The position numbers and the translations under genes are program-made. A stretch of DNA of 55,588 nt from Bacillota bacterium. GTDB lineage: Bacteria; Bacillota; Clostridia; Christensenellales; UMGS416. The first letter of the stretch is position 1, and the number at the start of each line of letters is the position of its first letter. The stretch is from contig JAEZSE010000048.1 of NCBI GenBank assembly GCA_023421955.1, positions 1 to 55,588 on the forward strand. Direction: 5' to 3'. Of the stretch, positions 17,194 through 25,202 are shown one piece after another. The notes beneath the pieces were generated by a model that saw only the letters and a list, made by a program, of their open reading frames with translations, made no database searches and was not told where the DNA came from.

Positions 17194-17646
17194 TTACTTC
17201 TCCACCCCATAGGGCCAGTCAATGATCCCGCCCAGGTCAAACACCTGCGTGTAGCCCATCTTCACCAGCTCGTCGGCGGCAAGGGCGCTCCGGCGGCCGC
17301 TGCGGCAATACACAAAGACCACGGTGTCCTTATCGGGAACCGTAACTTCCACCTTTGCTGTGATGTCACCCAGCGGCAGCAGCACGCTGCCGGCGATGTG
17401 GCCCTCGGCATATTCATCGGGCTCCCGCACGTCCAGCAGCACGATGCCCTGTTCGCTGGCAAGCCTGCCCTTGGCATCCTCCGGCGTGATGAGGTGAGCC
17501 TGAGCCAGCGCTGCTGTGCCATCCGGGGCGGGCAGCACTGCGGCGGTGGGGGTGTTTGCTGGAGCGGCAGTCTGCACCGGCATGGCCGCGCACGAGGCCA
17601 GCAGCAAACCCGCTGCCAAAGTCAAAGCAAGTGAAACAAGTTTCAT
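17194..17646 (-). CDS. Rhodanese-domain lipoprotein
   Basis: 150 residues. The signal peptide ends in LLLASC (about 14-19), so the protein is lipid-anchored outside the membrane. After a proline/alanine-rich spacer comes one rhodanese domain: IVLLDVREPDEYAEGHIAGSVLLPLG, then the active-site loop VYCRSGRRS with catalytic Cys, and a final GGIIDWPY. Such domains carry sulfur as a persulfide; the physiological substrate of exported single-domain forms is not known. The ATG at 17646 has AGGTG upstream; the longer ORF adds a polar leader before the signal and is rejected. Confidence 0.9.
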   Translation of the reverse strand: MKLVSLALTLAAGLLLASCAAMPVQTAAPANTPTAAVLPAPDGTAALAQAHLITPEDAKGRLASEQGIVLLDVREPDEYAEGHIAGSVLLPLGDITAKVEVTVPDKDTVVFVYCRSGRRSALAADELVKMGYTQVFDLGGIIDWPYGVEK

Positions 17647-17824
17647 CTGCGGCACCTGCCTGTTTTTGTTGATAATAGTAGTATCCCATGATCGGGGCGG
17701 TTTCACTGTAACATTCGTCACGGTTGGGTTCGCCTGTCGTTGCATTCCACGCGGGTGCGTGTTACTATTTTTGTTGGCAATTTGTGGCTTCGCGTTGTAG
17801 TGGAGCTACGATCGGGAGGGCCCT

Positions 17825-19093
17825 GTGGCACACAGCAAAGAATTCGGATCCTATCAGGCTTTTGAGATTTACCGGGCGCTCTATGGCCCCTCTGGTGTGA
17901 AAGCCGCGCCGGAGCGTTTTGCCAGCCTGGAGCGGGAGTTTTTCCGCCGCTATGGCGAAGGTGCCTACCGCATCTTTTCCGCACCGGGCCGCAGCGAGAT
18001 CGGCGGCAACCACACCGACCACAATGCCGGAAGAGTGCTGGCCGCCGCCGTGTCGCTGGACACGCTGGCCGCCGTGCGCCCCAACGGCACCAGCGTGGTG
18101 CGCATGCAGAGCGAGGGCTTTACCGATGAGTTCACCGTGGACCTTTCGGTGCTGCAGCCGCAGCTTCAGGAAACCGGCACCACCCAGGCGCTGATCCGTG
18201 GCGTGGCTGCCCGCATGGCGGAGCTGGGCTACCTTGTGGGCGGCTTTGACGGCTGGGTGACCAGCACGGTATTGCGGGGCTCGGGGCTTTCCTCCTCCGC
18301 AGCCTTTGAGGTGCTCATTGCGGCGATCCTGGATGGCCTTTATAACGCCAGTGAAATGGACGCCAAGCTTCGCGCCCAGATCGCCCGTTATGCGGAGAAC
18401 ACGTTTTTCGGCAAGCCCTGCGGCCTGATGGACCAGATGGCCTCCTCGGTGGGCGGGCTGGTCGCCATCGATTTTGCCGATGAGGCGCTGCCGCAGGTGA
18501 AGAAGGTACCCTTTGACTTTGCCGGCACCGGCTACCATTTGGTTGTGACCGACACCGGCGGCAGCCATGCGGACCTCACCCACGAGTACGCCGCGATCCC
18601 CGGTGAAATGCGCGCGGTGGCCGAAGCCCTGGGTGCTGACAAGCTCCGCCGGGTGGACCCCACGGAATTCTGGCGGCAGCTGCCCAGGCTCCGGCAGAAG
18701 GTTTCTGACCGGGCGCTGCTGCGGGCGATGCACTTCTTCGGCGACAACGAGCGCGTGACCAGGCAGGTGCTGGCGCTGCAGGCCGGAGATATGGAGGCGT
18801 TCTTCTCCCATGTGATCGAGTCCGGCGAAAGCTCCTGGAAGCTGTTGCAGAACTGCGCCGTGGGCGGCTCCGTGGAGCAGGGCGTGACATTAGGGCTTGC
18901 CATCAGTGAAAAGCTGCTGCGGGGCCGGGGTGCCTGGCGCGTGCATGGCGGCGGCTTCGCCGGCACGATCCAGGCCTTTGTGCCGGACACCGCGCTGGCG
19001 GACTATGTGGAAGAGCTGGAGCGTGTGTTCGGTTCCAAGGCCTGCACGGTCCTCAGCGTGCGGCAGCCGGGGGCGATGGAGGTCATATTCTAG
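17825..19093 (+). CDS. galK: Galactokinase (GHMP kinase family)
   Basis: 422 residues. It phosphorylates galactose to galactose-1-phosphate, the first committed step of the Leloir pathway. The sugar-binding signature appears as APGRSEIGGNHTDHN (about residues 53-67), the ATP-binding GHMP loop as LRGSGLSSSAAFE (about 155-167), and the C-terminal motif as WRVHGGGFAGT. A GTG start at 17825 follows GGGAGGG. galT, galE and galM are not adjacent, so it acts here as a stand-alone gene. The signature has GGNHTDHN rather than GEHTDYN, which still fits the family but leaves another GHMP sugar kinase possible. Confidence 0.88.
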   Translation: MAHSKEFGSYQAFEIYRALYGPSGVKAAPERFASLEREFFRRYGEGAYRIFSAPGRSEIGGNHTDHNAGRVLAAAVSLDTLAAVRPNGTSVVRMQSEGFTDEFTVDLSVLQPQLQETGTTQALIRGVAARMAELGYLVGGFDGWVTSTVLRGSGLSSSAAFEVLIAAILDGLYNASEMDAKLRAQIARYAENTFFGKPCGLMDQMASSVGGLVAIDFADEALPQVKKVPFDFAGTGYHLVVTDTGGSHADLTHEYAAIPGEMRAVAEALGADKLRRVDPTEFWRQLPRLRQKVSDRALLRAMHFFGDNERVTRQVLALQAGDMEAFFSHVIESGESSWKLLQNCAVGGSVEQGVTLGLAISEKLLRGRGAWRVHGGGFAGTIQAFVPDTALADYVEELERVFGSKACTVLSVRQPGAMEVIF

Positions 19094-19440
19094 TTACTTT
19101 TGGCGGCCAAAAGTAACCTGCACATCACTTCGCCAGCATCCTGCTGGCTGGCGCACAACAGTGTGCGCCCAGTGATGTTTGGCTGGCGGCGTCTTGCCGC
19201 TGGGCCAAAAGCCCCGGACCCCCAGGAGGAACGGCGGCCAGATCGGGGCATTCTCCCTACCCTCCCTTAATAAGGGGGGCGTCGCCCGCAGGCGACGGGG
19301 GGATTTCCTGCCCGCAGGCAAGCGTTAGACCCTCACCCCCGGCCCCCTCTCCCGTGGGATCGGGCGAGGGGGAGCCCATTCTCAAACTCTACCCTCTCCC
19401 CCAAACCGATGGGTAAGGGGGTGAGGGTTGTTCAAAAGCA
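19094..19440. repeat. Palindrome-rich intergenic region after galK
   Basis: No gene is seen in 19094-19466. It starts with a perfect 10-bp hairpin (TTACTTTTGG with CCAAAAGTAA) just after the galK stop. GC-rich hairpins follow, then a bipartite palindrome in reverse orientation at about 19251-19304 (CCCTCCCTTAATAAGGGGGG, stem CGTCGCC/GGCGACG). Last are CCCTC-type inverted repeats at about 19328-19430, related to those at 2868-2999. Confidence 0.7.
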
Positions 19441-19466
19441 CATAATATTATTATCCGGAGGCAACC

Positions 19467-20612
19467 ATGATCCTCATCAAAAACGCCAAAGTGCTCACCA
19501 TGGCCGGACGCGACTTCGACTGTGGCGACATCCTGATCGATGGCACCAAGATTTCCGCTGTGGGCGAGGGCCTGCAGGCTCCAGCCGGGGCGCAGGTGAT
19601 CGACGCCGCGGGCCTGTGGGCGCTGCCCGGCTTTGTGGACGCCCACTGCCACCTGGGCATGTGGGAAGACGGCATGGGCGACGAGGGCGCCGACGGCAAC
19701 GAAGTGACCGACCCGGTGACGCCGCAGATGCGCGCCATTGACGCGATCAACCCGGTGGACCGCTGCTTTCAGGAGGCCCGCGAGGCCGGTGTGACCACCG
19801 CCTGCACCGGCCCCGGCAGCGCCAACGTGATCGGCGGGCAGTTTGCCGCCGTGAAGACCTGGGGCACCCGCGTGGACGACATGATTTTGAAGGAGCCGCT
19901 GGCCCTCAAGGCCGCGCTGGGTGAAAACCCCAAGCGGGCCTACGGCGAGCAGAAGAAGCTGCCCAGCACCCGCATGGGCACGGCGGCAGTCTTCCGCGAG
20001 GCGATGGTGGCCGCGCAGGAATACAAAAAGAAGCAGGGCGGCGAGAACCCGCCGGACCGCAACCTGGGCAAGGAAGTGATCGCCGCGGCGCTGGAGGGCA
20101 GCCTGCCGGTGAAGATCCACGCCCACCGGGCCGACGACATCCTCACAGCCATCCGCGTGGGCCGGGAGTTCAATCTCGATTTCTCTGTGGAGCACTGCAC
20201 TGAGGGGTATCTCATCGCCGACATTCTAAAGGCGGAAAATGTGAAGGTGATCATCGGGCCGCTGCTTTCCGAGCGCAGCAAAATTGAGCTCAAAAACCTG
20301 ACCTATGAAGCGCCCCGGATCCTCAAGGAGGCCGGCGTGAAGTTCGCGCTGATGACCGACCACCCGGTGATCCCGCTGCAATACCTGCCGGTCACGGCTG
20401 CGCTGGCCGTCCGCGAGGGGCTGGATGAGCGCACGGCGCTGGAGGCCATCACGATCAATGCCGCCGAGATCACCGGCATTGCCGACCGCGTGGGCAGCTT
20501 GGAGCCGGGTAAGGATGCGGACATTGCTCTTTTCAACGGCAACCCGCTGGACTGGCGCATAAAAGCGCAGCGGGTGTTCATCAACGGGCAGGAAGTGTTC
20601 AAAAGGGGTTAA
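19467..20612 (+). CDS. Amidohydrolase (imidazolonepropionase-like)
   Basis: 381 residues. Metal-dependent amidohydrolase fold: an N-terminal beta sandwich, then LPGFVDAHCHLGMW with the HxH metal site (about residues 58-60), later KIHAHRADD and VEHCTEG ligands, TDHPVIP with the catalytic-type Asp, and the C-terminal PGKDADIALFNGNPLDW. Such enzymes hydrolyse cyclic amides or related bonds; the substrate is not predictable. The ATG has CCGGAGG upstream. The last part of the gene plus its terminator is copied twice downstream (21661-21803 and 23338-23507), and the copies share changes that the intact gene lacks. Confidence 0.9.
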   Translation: MILIKNAKVLTMAGRDFDCGDILIDGTKISAVGEGLQAPAGAQVIDAAGLWALPGFVDAHCHLGMWEDGMGDEGADGNEVTDPVTPQMRAIDAINPVDRCFQEAREAGVTTACTGPGSANVIGGQFAAVKTWGTRVDDMILKEPLALKAALGENPKRAYGEQKKLPSTRMGTAAVFREAMVAAQEYKKKQGGENPPDRNLGKEVIAAALEGSLPVKIHAHRADDILTAIRVGREFNLDFSVEHCTEGYLIADILKAENVKVIIGPLLSERSKIELKNLTYEAPRILKEAGVKFALMTDHPVIPLQYLPVTAALAVREGLDERTALEAITINAAEITGIADRVGSLEPGKDADIALFNGNPLDWRIKAQRVFINGQEVFKRG

Positions 20613-20628
20613 GCGGAAATAAAGATAA

Positions 20629-20650
20629 GGGCGGGGTTGTTACCCCGCCC
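20629..20650. terminator. Bidirectional terminator between amidohydrolase and AraC genes
   Basis: Perfect stem GGGCGGGGT with ACCCCGCCC and a 4-nt loop. The minus strand has a T-rich tail, so it ends the AraC-type gene; the amidohydrolase transcript meets the same stem. Versions of this hairpin are retained in both downstream copies of the gene end. Confidence 0.85.
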
Positions 20651-20657
20651 GTGAACT

Positions 20658-21554
20658 TTATTTGTTGGCCTTCTTGCATGGGCAAAGGTAATTGATCGTG
20701 CCCTCTTCCGCTTCAAAAGCCAGATCCATAGCATATGCTTCCGCGCTCCAGCCATAAGAATAATCCGGCTCAAACCCGTTCTGTAATATACCTTTCACGG
20801 TCAATTCATGTGAGTGCCGGAAAACATCGCCGTTGGCAAAATCACCATTGATATATCCGTTCCCAATCAGGCAAGACGGCAGATCCCGGTAATCGAACCC
20901 CTGTGGAACGGGCGTTCCCGGCGGCATCATCATGCCGGCGATGTATGTAAATGTGCCGGATTTGCTATCATACTCGCCCATCCAGCCAATATAGTAATCC
21001 AGAATCGGCTTGCTCCCTGCCAAAGCGGCAAAGGTATTTTCTTGAAAGCATTTCTTCCACAATTCCGGCACAGGATTCTCCGCACCGCCGTTGATGACCG
21101 GAATGCCAATCATTCTGCAATCAGGATGCTGCATGATTTCGATTTTTCCCAATGTGGCCATCTTGTTATGATTCCTTTCCAAATTGATGTTTTGGATTTC
21201 GAATGTCAGCCGCGGATAAATTCGGAAAACGACACCTTTGTCTCTGGCCTTTCCCGGGGCAATGCCGTGATAATCCCGAAACGCGCGGGCAAAGGAGGAA
21301 GGAGAATCATAACCATATTTCATCCCTACCTCGGTCACGCTCAGGTTGCCCTGTTGCAGCTCAAATGCGCAAAGCGTCAATCTTCGTCGCCGGAGGTATT
21401 CAGACAAAGGGATTTCTGCGAGGTACGAAAAGAACCGTTGGAACTGGTTCGTTGGGCAGCATGCGATTTCTGCTGCTTTGCCATAATCTATTTGGTTGGT
21501 GATGTTGTCTTCAATATAGTCGATGATAGCATTCATTCTTTCAAATGCATTCAT
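20658..21554 (-). CDS. AraC-family regulator with GyrI-like effector domain
   Basis: 298 residues from the ATG at 21554, which has AAGGAGGT upstream. The N-terminal AraC DNA-binding domain (about 1-105) has two helix-turn-helix units and the diagnostic EVGMKYGYDSPSSFARAFRDYHGIAP. The C-terminal half (about 130-298) is a GyrI/Rob-type small-molecule binding domain with typical MIGIPVINGG and YDYRDLPSCLIGNG-like stretches. It probably senses a compound and switches on transport or detoxification genes, but no obvious target is adjacent. It lies between the amidohydrolase terminator and the first copy of the amidohydrolase end, so it looks like inserted cargo. Confidence 0.88.
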   Translation of the reverse strand: MNAFERMNAIIDYIEDNITNQIDYGKAAEIACCPTNQFQRFFSYLAEIPLSEYLRRRRLTLCAFELQQGNLSVTEVGMKYGYDSPSSFARAFRDYHGIAPGKARDKGVVFRIYPRLTFEIQNINLERNHNKMATLGKIEIMQHPDCRMIGIPVINGGAENPVPELWKKCFQENTFAALAGSKPILDYYIGWMGEYDSKSGTFTYIAGMMMPPGTPVPQGFDYRDLPSCLIGNGYINGDFANGDVFRHSHELTVKGILQNGFEPDYSYGWSAEAYAMDLAFEAEEGTINYLCPCKKANK

Positions 21555-21660
21555 GTTTGAAGTACCTCCTTGCTGAATGTTAACACCGCGGAACAAGTTT
21601 TTCTATTCATCAGATGCTCATTTGTTGCATAGTCTTGCCAACAGTATAATAGGAACGATC

Positions 21661-21803
21661 AGGATGCCGACACCGCCTTTTTCAACGACAACCCGCTGGA
21701 CTGGCGTGTGAAGGCGCAGAGGGTGTTTATCAACGGGCAGGAAGTGTTCAAGAGTGGTCAAGAAGCAATGAAGATAGATAAGGGCGGGGCGGTTGCCCCG
21801 CCC
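21661..21803 (+). pseudogene. Copy 1 of the amidohydrolase 3' end and terminator
   Basis: Matches about 20508-20650 of the intact amidohydrolase gene: the ACCCGCTGGACTGGCG block, the FINGQEVFK codons, the stop region and the GGGCGGGG/CCCCGCCC hairpin. It has no start codon, and point changes disturb the protein (for example FNDN for FNGN). It shares CGTGTGAAGGCGCAGAGG and GGTCAAGAAGCAATGAAG with copy 2 at 23338, whereas the intact gene differs at these places. Confidence 0.9.
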
Positions 21804-21902
21804 AACAAGTTTAACATCATTATATGATAACATAGCATTCTTGGCTCCAGTGTTGTGTCTATAATAAATAGAACCAAATCGCTATTGACATCTGTATAAC
21901 TA

Positions 21903-21931
21903 TTGCATCATGTTTGTGTAAATAGTATCCT
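21903..21931 (+). promoter_or_regulatory. Possible promoter of the DUF488 gene pair
   Basis: TTGCAT (21903-21908), a 17-bp spacer, TATCCT (21926-21931) in an AT-rich leader. An alternative -35 TTGACA lies at 21885-21890. Confidence 0.35.
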
Positions 21932-21954
21932 TTACTTAAGGATGTGTGGAATAT

Positions 21955-22395
21955 ATGTGCCCGCTATATACTGTTGGTTATGAGAAAACGGATATAAGTG
22001 ATTTTATTGATAAATTAGTAGCTAATAATATTGATACTGTTATTGATGTTCGGTATAATCCTATAAGTAGAAAAAAGGGGTTTTCAAAGAAATCTCTGGA
22101 AAACCTCCTCAATACACACAAAATAAACTATATACATATGAAAAGCTTGGGATCTCCGAAAACACTCAGAGAGGAATTATATACTACAAAAGACTACGAG
22201 TGTTTTTTCCAAGAATATCGACTTTTCATTTGCAAAAACGAATATGATGATGTCGTCAAGGCAACGAAAATTGCAGAGGAATATCAGAGTTGCTTGTTAT
22301 GCTTTGAGATGAAATACCGAGAATGCCATAGAAGTGAATTAGCAAATATGATATGTAGTATTTCTAGCAAAATAGATAGGGTGATTAATCTTTAG
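21955..22395 (+). CDS. DUF488-family protein
   Basis: 146 residues. The start CPLYTVGYEKTDISDFIDKLVANNIDTVIDVR is the hallmark of DUF488 (beta strand, TxGY, then DVR), and the C-terminus has the usual cysteine-containing LLCFEMKYRECHRSELA. The biochemical role of the family is not established. The ATG at 21955 is preceded by AAGGAT; a GTG at 21946 is possible. Its stop codon shares one base with the start of the next gene (TAGTG), showing translational coupling. The pair is strongly AT-rich against GC-rich neighbours and lies between two copies of the amidohydrolase end, which indicates horizontal acquisition. Confidence 0.88.
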   Translation: MCPLYTVGYEKTDISDFIDKLVANNIDTVIDVRYNPISRKKGFSKKSLENLLNTHKINYIHMKSLGSPKTLREELYTTKDYECFFQEYRLFICKNEYDDVVKATKIAEEYQSCLLCFEMKYRECHRSELANMICSISSKIDRVINL

Positions 22396-23216
22396 TGGAA
22401 GAATTTGCCAAGAAGAGAGTTCTGATAACGGTTAAGACATACCCAACGCCAAGCTCGAAGTATGTTGAAACAGTTTGTACTGCGGGTATTACTAGTGATG
22501 GTAAATGGATAAGGCTCTACCCTATAAAGTTCAGATTTCTTCAGGATAAACAAAAATACAGACTATTTTCATGGGTTGATGTAGAAGTTAAAAAAAGCAA
22601 AGATGACGCTCGCCCCGAGAGCTATAAAGTTAATAGTGAGTCTATAAAAGTTATTAGTGAACTTCATCCTGAGAAAGACCTCGAAGAGAAACGAGCGCTA
22701 TTATTGCCATTATGTAGACCGTCACTTGAAACCTTATATGACGAGATAGATACAAATGGCGCATCGTTAGGTATGTTTAAGCCAAAGAGTGTTACTGGAA
22801 TTAAAGTAACTCAACTTCAGGATCGAGAATGGAATCAAGATGAGATAGCTAAATTGAATCAAATGAGCATTTTTGATAATGAGTCAGAACGCAAGTTGTT
22901 AGAAAAAATTCCATATCGGTTTTTTCTTGAGTTTGTTTGTAATGATGAAAGATGCCCCGGCCATAGCATAAGCATTAATAGCTGGGAGATAAACGAGACT
23001 TATCGCTCGTTCTTAAGAAAATATAGATCTGAAACTGAAGCAATTAACAAGCTTAAAGCAAAATGGATGAGTATGTTCTGTGATTCCTGTGATTATTATC
23101 TATTTGTCGGCACTACTAGAAGTCATAAGAAATTCATAATTATTGGGCATCTATCATATCCTCTAAAAAATATCCGTGTTATCCCTGGTCAAATTTCCTT
23201 ATATGATAACCCATGA
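22395..23216 (+). CDS. Unknown protein coupled to DUF488
   Basis: 273 residues with no signal peptide or membrane segment. It starts with GTG overlapping the DUF488 stop, so it is co-translated. It begins KKRVLITVKTYPTPSSKYVETVC, followed by AGITSDGKWIRLYPIKFR, which I recall from uncharacterised partners of DUF488 proteins. A possible metal site includes VCNDERCPGHSI (about residues 180-191) and MFCDSCDYYLF (about 225-235): four Cys and a His. AT-rich like its partner. The two probably act as one unit. A role in defence or nucleic-acid processing is only a guess. Confidence 0.7.
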   Translation: MEEFAKKRVLITVKTYPTPSSKYVETVCTAGITSDGKWIRLYPIKFRFLQDKQKYRLFSWVDVEVKKSKDDARPESYKVNSESIKVISELHPEKDLEEKRALLLPLCRPSLETLYDEIDTNGASLGMFKPKSVTGIKVTQLQDREWNQDEIAKLNQMSIFDNESERKLLEKIPYRFFLEFVCNDERCPGHSISINSWEINETYRSFLRKYRSETEAINKLKAKWMSMFCDSCDYYLFVGTTRSHKKFIIIGHLSYPLKNIRVIPGQISLYDNP

Positions 23217-23340
23217 CAGTTAACCACATAAACGACCTCTCCCCCCTACAGAAACCGCTCCAGGATCTCCCTTTCAAACCCCAGCACCTTAAACCACTTG
23301 GAATTGTTTGTTCCATGCCCACATTGTGGCCGGAGAGCGA
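23217..23340 (-). pseudogene. Copy of the 3' end of the rRNA methyltransferase gene
   Basis: Matches about 25425-25545 of the methyltransferase gene in the same orientation. Read on the minus strand it still encodes PTRSLSGHNVGME (intact gene: PTRSLSGRNVGME) and then degrades. It is joined to the amidohydrolase end (from 23338) inside a short shared sequence, CGACCG-GTGGG. The order is reversed relative to the intact genes: the right-hand gene's tail now lies left of the left-hand gene's tail. Confidence 0.85.
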
Positions 23341-23507
23341 CCGCGTGGGCTCACTCGAACCGGGCAAAGATGCGGACATCGCTCTTTTCAACGGCAACCC
23401 GCTGGACTGGCGTGTGAAGGCGCAGAGGGTGTTCATTAACGGGCAGGAAGTGTTCAAGAGGGGTCAAGAAGCAATGAAGACTGCGGGCGGGGTTGTTACC
23501 CCGCCTG
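23338..23507 (+). pseudogene. Copy 2 of the amidohydrolase 3' end and terminator
   Basis: Matches about 20483-20650 of the intact gene, including the codons for DRVGSLEPGKDADIALFNGN, the FINGQEVFKRG end and the GCGGGG/CCCCGC hairpin. It has no start and no upstream coding part. The hairpin lies about 12 bp beyond the stop of the minus-strand gene at 23519-24553, so it also serves as that gene's terminator. The AraC gene uses the original hairpin in the same way. Confidence 0.9.
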
Positions 23508-23518
23508 GTCATGTTAAA

Positions 23519-24553
23519 TCAACGACCAGCATATTTGAGGATCAGCAGACTCCGGAAGGTCAAATCATTTCTCCTTGCACCATTGGCTTTCCAGTCGTTT
23601 TCCAATGCCAGCCCCATATATTGGCTCCATTTCGTAAAATAGAAGTGAGACAGCGGCTTTTGGAAAAACCCATCGTTTGCATCAAGGTGCGCAGCCAGGA
23701 AATCAATTTGCCCCTTGATCGCCAGAACAGCATCGGCAATCCCAAGCCGTGCCACCATCTCGGCCCTGTGAAACCACACCATCCATTCCTGTGGAGTCAA
23801 CCCCTCCATATCTGGATTGAAATCACCCATGAATACTGAGGCGGGGGCCATCACCTGGCCTTTTTCGAGCACCTTGATCTGCGGGATCGGTGAGAACGCG
23901 GCCAGCTTCCCAACAGCGTCTGCAAGCATCTGTTTGTTTTGAGCGCCTTTCCAGCTCTGGGTAAAACTCAAAAGCCTGAGGTGGTAGATGCTGGGCCACT
24001 TCACGCCGGCGTTGAAAACAAGCGTGCCATCTTTGCGGACTTTGTATAGTTCATCAACGGATCGCACGGTTAAAACATATTGAAACCCTGCGAGGGCTTC
24101 TTGTATTTGCGTCTGCACGAGATTTTCATTTTCCAGGCCGGCGTATGCGAACACGCAGGCAAGCACCATCGCCGAGCCACCCATATGATGATCATCCAGC
24201 GCCTTCCCCACACGACCCAGGCAAAAGCTGACATCCTGAAAGTCATTGCTTTTCAACTTCAATGCCCGCAGCGCTTTTATCATGACCGGGTGATCATTCG
24301 TCACGCCCTTTTCCGCCAGGCGCCTGACTCCGCATTCGGGGCCATGGTCTCCGTGAAATTGGCCGCCAAGCCAACCATCCTCTTCCTGCCAGGAGAATAT
24401 GTCCTGCACGGCTTCATCCTTCAGGATTTGGTTTTGCAGTTCGAGCATCATCGGGCTTACTGGTGATTCGCCGAGGATTTCTTTCCTGACCCGATATTGA
24501 ATGGACGGGCAGGCCGAGTGAACCAATGTGCCGATCGCGTTCTCATACTTCAT
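23519..24553 (-). CDS. Hypothetical protein, possibly an alpha/alpha-toroid fold
   Basis: 344 residues from the ATG at 24553 (GGAGGG six bases upstream; a second ATG lies two codons earlier). No signal peptide. Patterns such as IQYRVRKEILGES, EDGWLGGQFHGDHGPECGVRRLAEKG and HHMGGSAMVLACVFAYAG recall helical-repeat proteins of the prenyltransferase/squalene-cyclase type, but catalytic DxDD-like motifs are absent. No function is assigned. GC content is moderate. It sits between the chimeric gene-end copy on its left and the palindromic repeats that bracket the DUF559 gene on its right. Confidence 0.65.
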   Translation of the reverse strand: MKYENAIGTLVHSACPSIQYRVRKEILGESPVSPMMLELQNQILKDEAVQDIFSWQEEDGWLGGQFHGDHGPECGVRRLAEKGVTNDHPVMIKALRALKLKSNDFQDVSFCLGRVGKALDDHHMGGSAMVLACVFAYAGLENENLVQTQIQEALAGFQYVLTVRSVDELYKVRKDGTLVFNAGVKWPSIYHLRLLSFTQSWKGAQNKQMLADAVGKLAAFSPIPQIKVLEKGQVMAPASVFMGDFNPDMEGLTPQEWMVWFHRAEMVARLGIADAVLAIKGQIDFLAAHLDANDGFFQKPLSHFYFTKWSQYMGLALENDWKANGARRNDLTFRSLLILKYAGR

Positions 24554-24609
24554 CCGCATCCCTCCGCAACAGTGATTCCGCTTGATTCGGTTATCAATTC
24601 GCATGATAT

Positions 24610-24788
24610 ACTCCCTCCGCCTGCTTCGCAGGCACCTCCCTCAAGAGGGAGGCAGGTAGTTCTCTGAAAGGGCTTTACTTGTCCCCCTCTTGAGGGGGAT
24701 GTCGCTCCGGCGGGAGCGACAGGGGGAGTGAACGGTACTCCCTCCGCCGCCATTTCATGGCGGCACCTCCCTCAGGAGGGAGGCAAGT
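24610..24788. repeat. Bipartite palindromic repeats, left bracket of the DUF559 gene
   Basis: Three units: 24610-24660, 24677-24729 (inverted) and 24737-24788. Each reads ACTCCC(C), a variable stem-loop (for example GCCTGC/GCAGGC), then a second hairpin CCTCAAGAGG or CCTCAGGAGG and a CAAGT-like end (CAGGT in the first). The DUF559 stop codon at 24772-24774 lies inside the third unit. Confidence 0.88.
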
Positions 24789-25194
24789 CGTCCACTGAAT
24801 GAACCTCTTCGTATTTACTTCTCAAAGCAGCGAATGAAATGATCTTGATCTTTACTTTTTCATCAATCGCAGAACACACTTCCTCAAAATGATAGTCAAC
24901 ATCATTGTTGGTGAACCGGATCACATCAATATGGCCTTTGCGCAGGAGAATGGTTCGATCAGTGTCGTAGTCAGTGCCGTGCTCTGTGAAGTGTGGCGAA
25001 CCATCCAATTCTACGGCAAGCAACGCCTTTTCGCAGAAGAAATCGACGATGAACCCGCCCACTGTCTTTTGGCGTTGAAATTTAGTTGGATATTTCCGCA
25101 GGAAAAGATACCACAGTTTCCGTTCCTGCGGCGTCATGTTCTTCCTGAGCACTTTTGCTCGTGGGATCAGGTCTCGGTTGTAGGGAAGAGGCAT
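24772..25194 (-). CDS. DUF559 putative endonuclease (Vsr/PD-(D/E)xK-like)
   Basis: 140 residues. Typical DUF559 sequence: RAKVLRKNMTPQERKLWYLFLR, then FQRQKTVGGFIVDFFCEKALLAVELDGSPHF with the FIVDF...VELDG nuclease-like core, and DVIRFTNNDV near the end. The family resembles the very-short-patch-repair nuclease fold. The ATG at 25194 uses a GGAGGGAG binding site supplied by the neighbouring palindromic repeat. The stop codon and the last codons (LPPS) are also repeat sequence. So both ends of the gene are fused to repeats, which suggests that gene and repeats form one unit. Nuclease activity and any role in spreading the repeats are inference. Confidence 0.88.
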   Translation of the reverse strand: MPLPYNRDLIPRAKVLRKNMTPQERKLWYLFLRKYPTKFQRQKTVGGFIVDFFCEKALLAVELDGSPHFTEHGTDYDTDRTILLRKGHIDVIRFTNNDVDYHFEEVCSAIDEKVKIKIISFAALRSKYEEVHSVDDLPPS

Positions 25195-25202
25195 CTTAAG
25201 CA

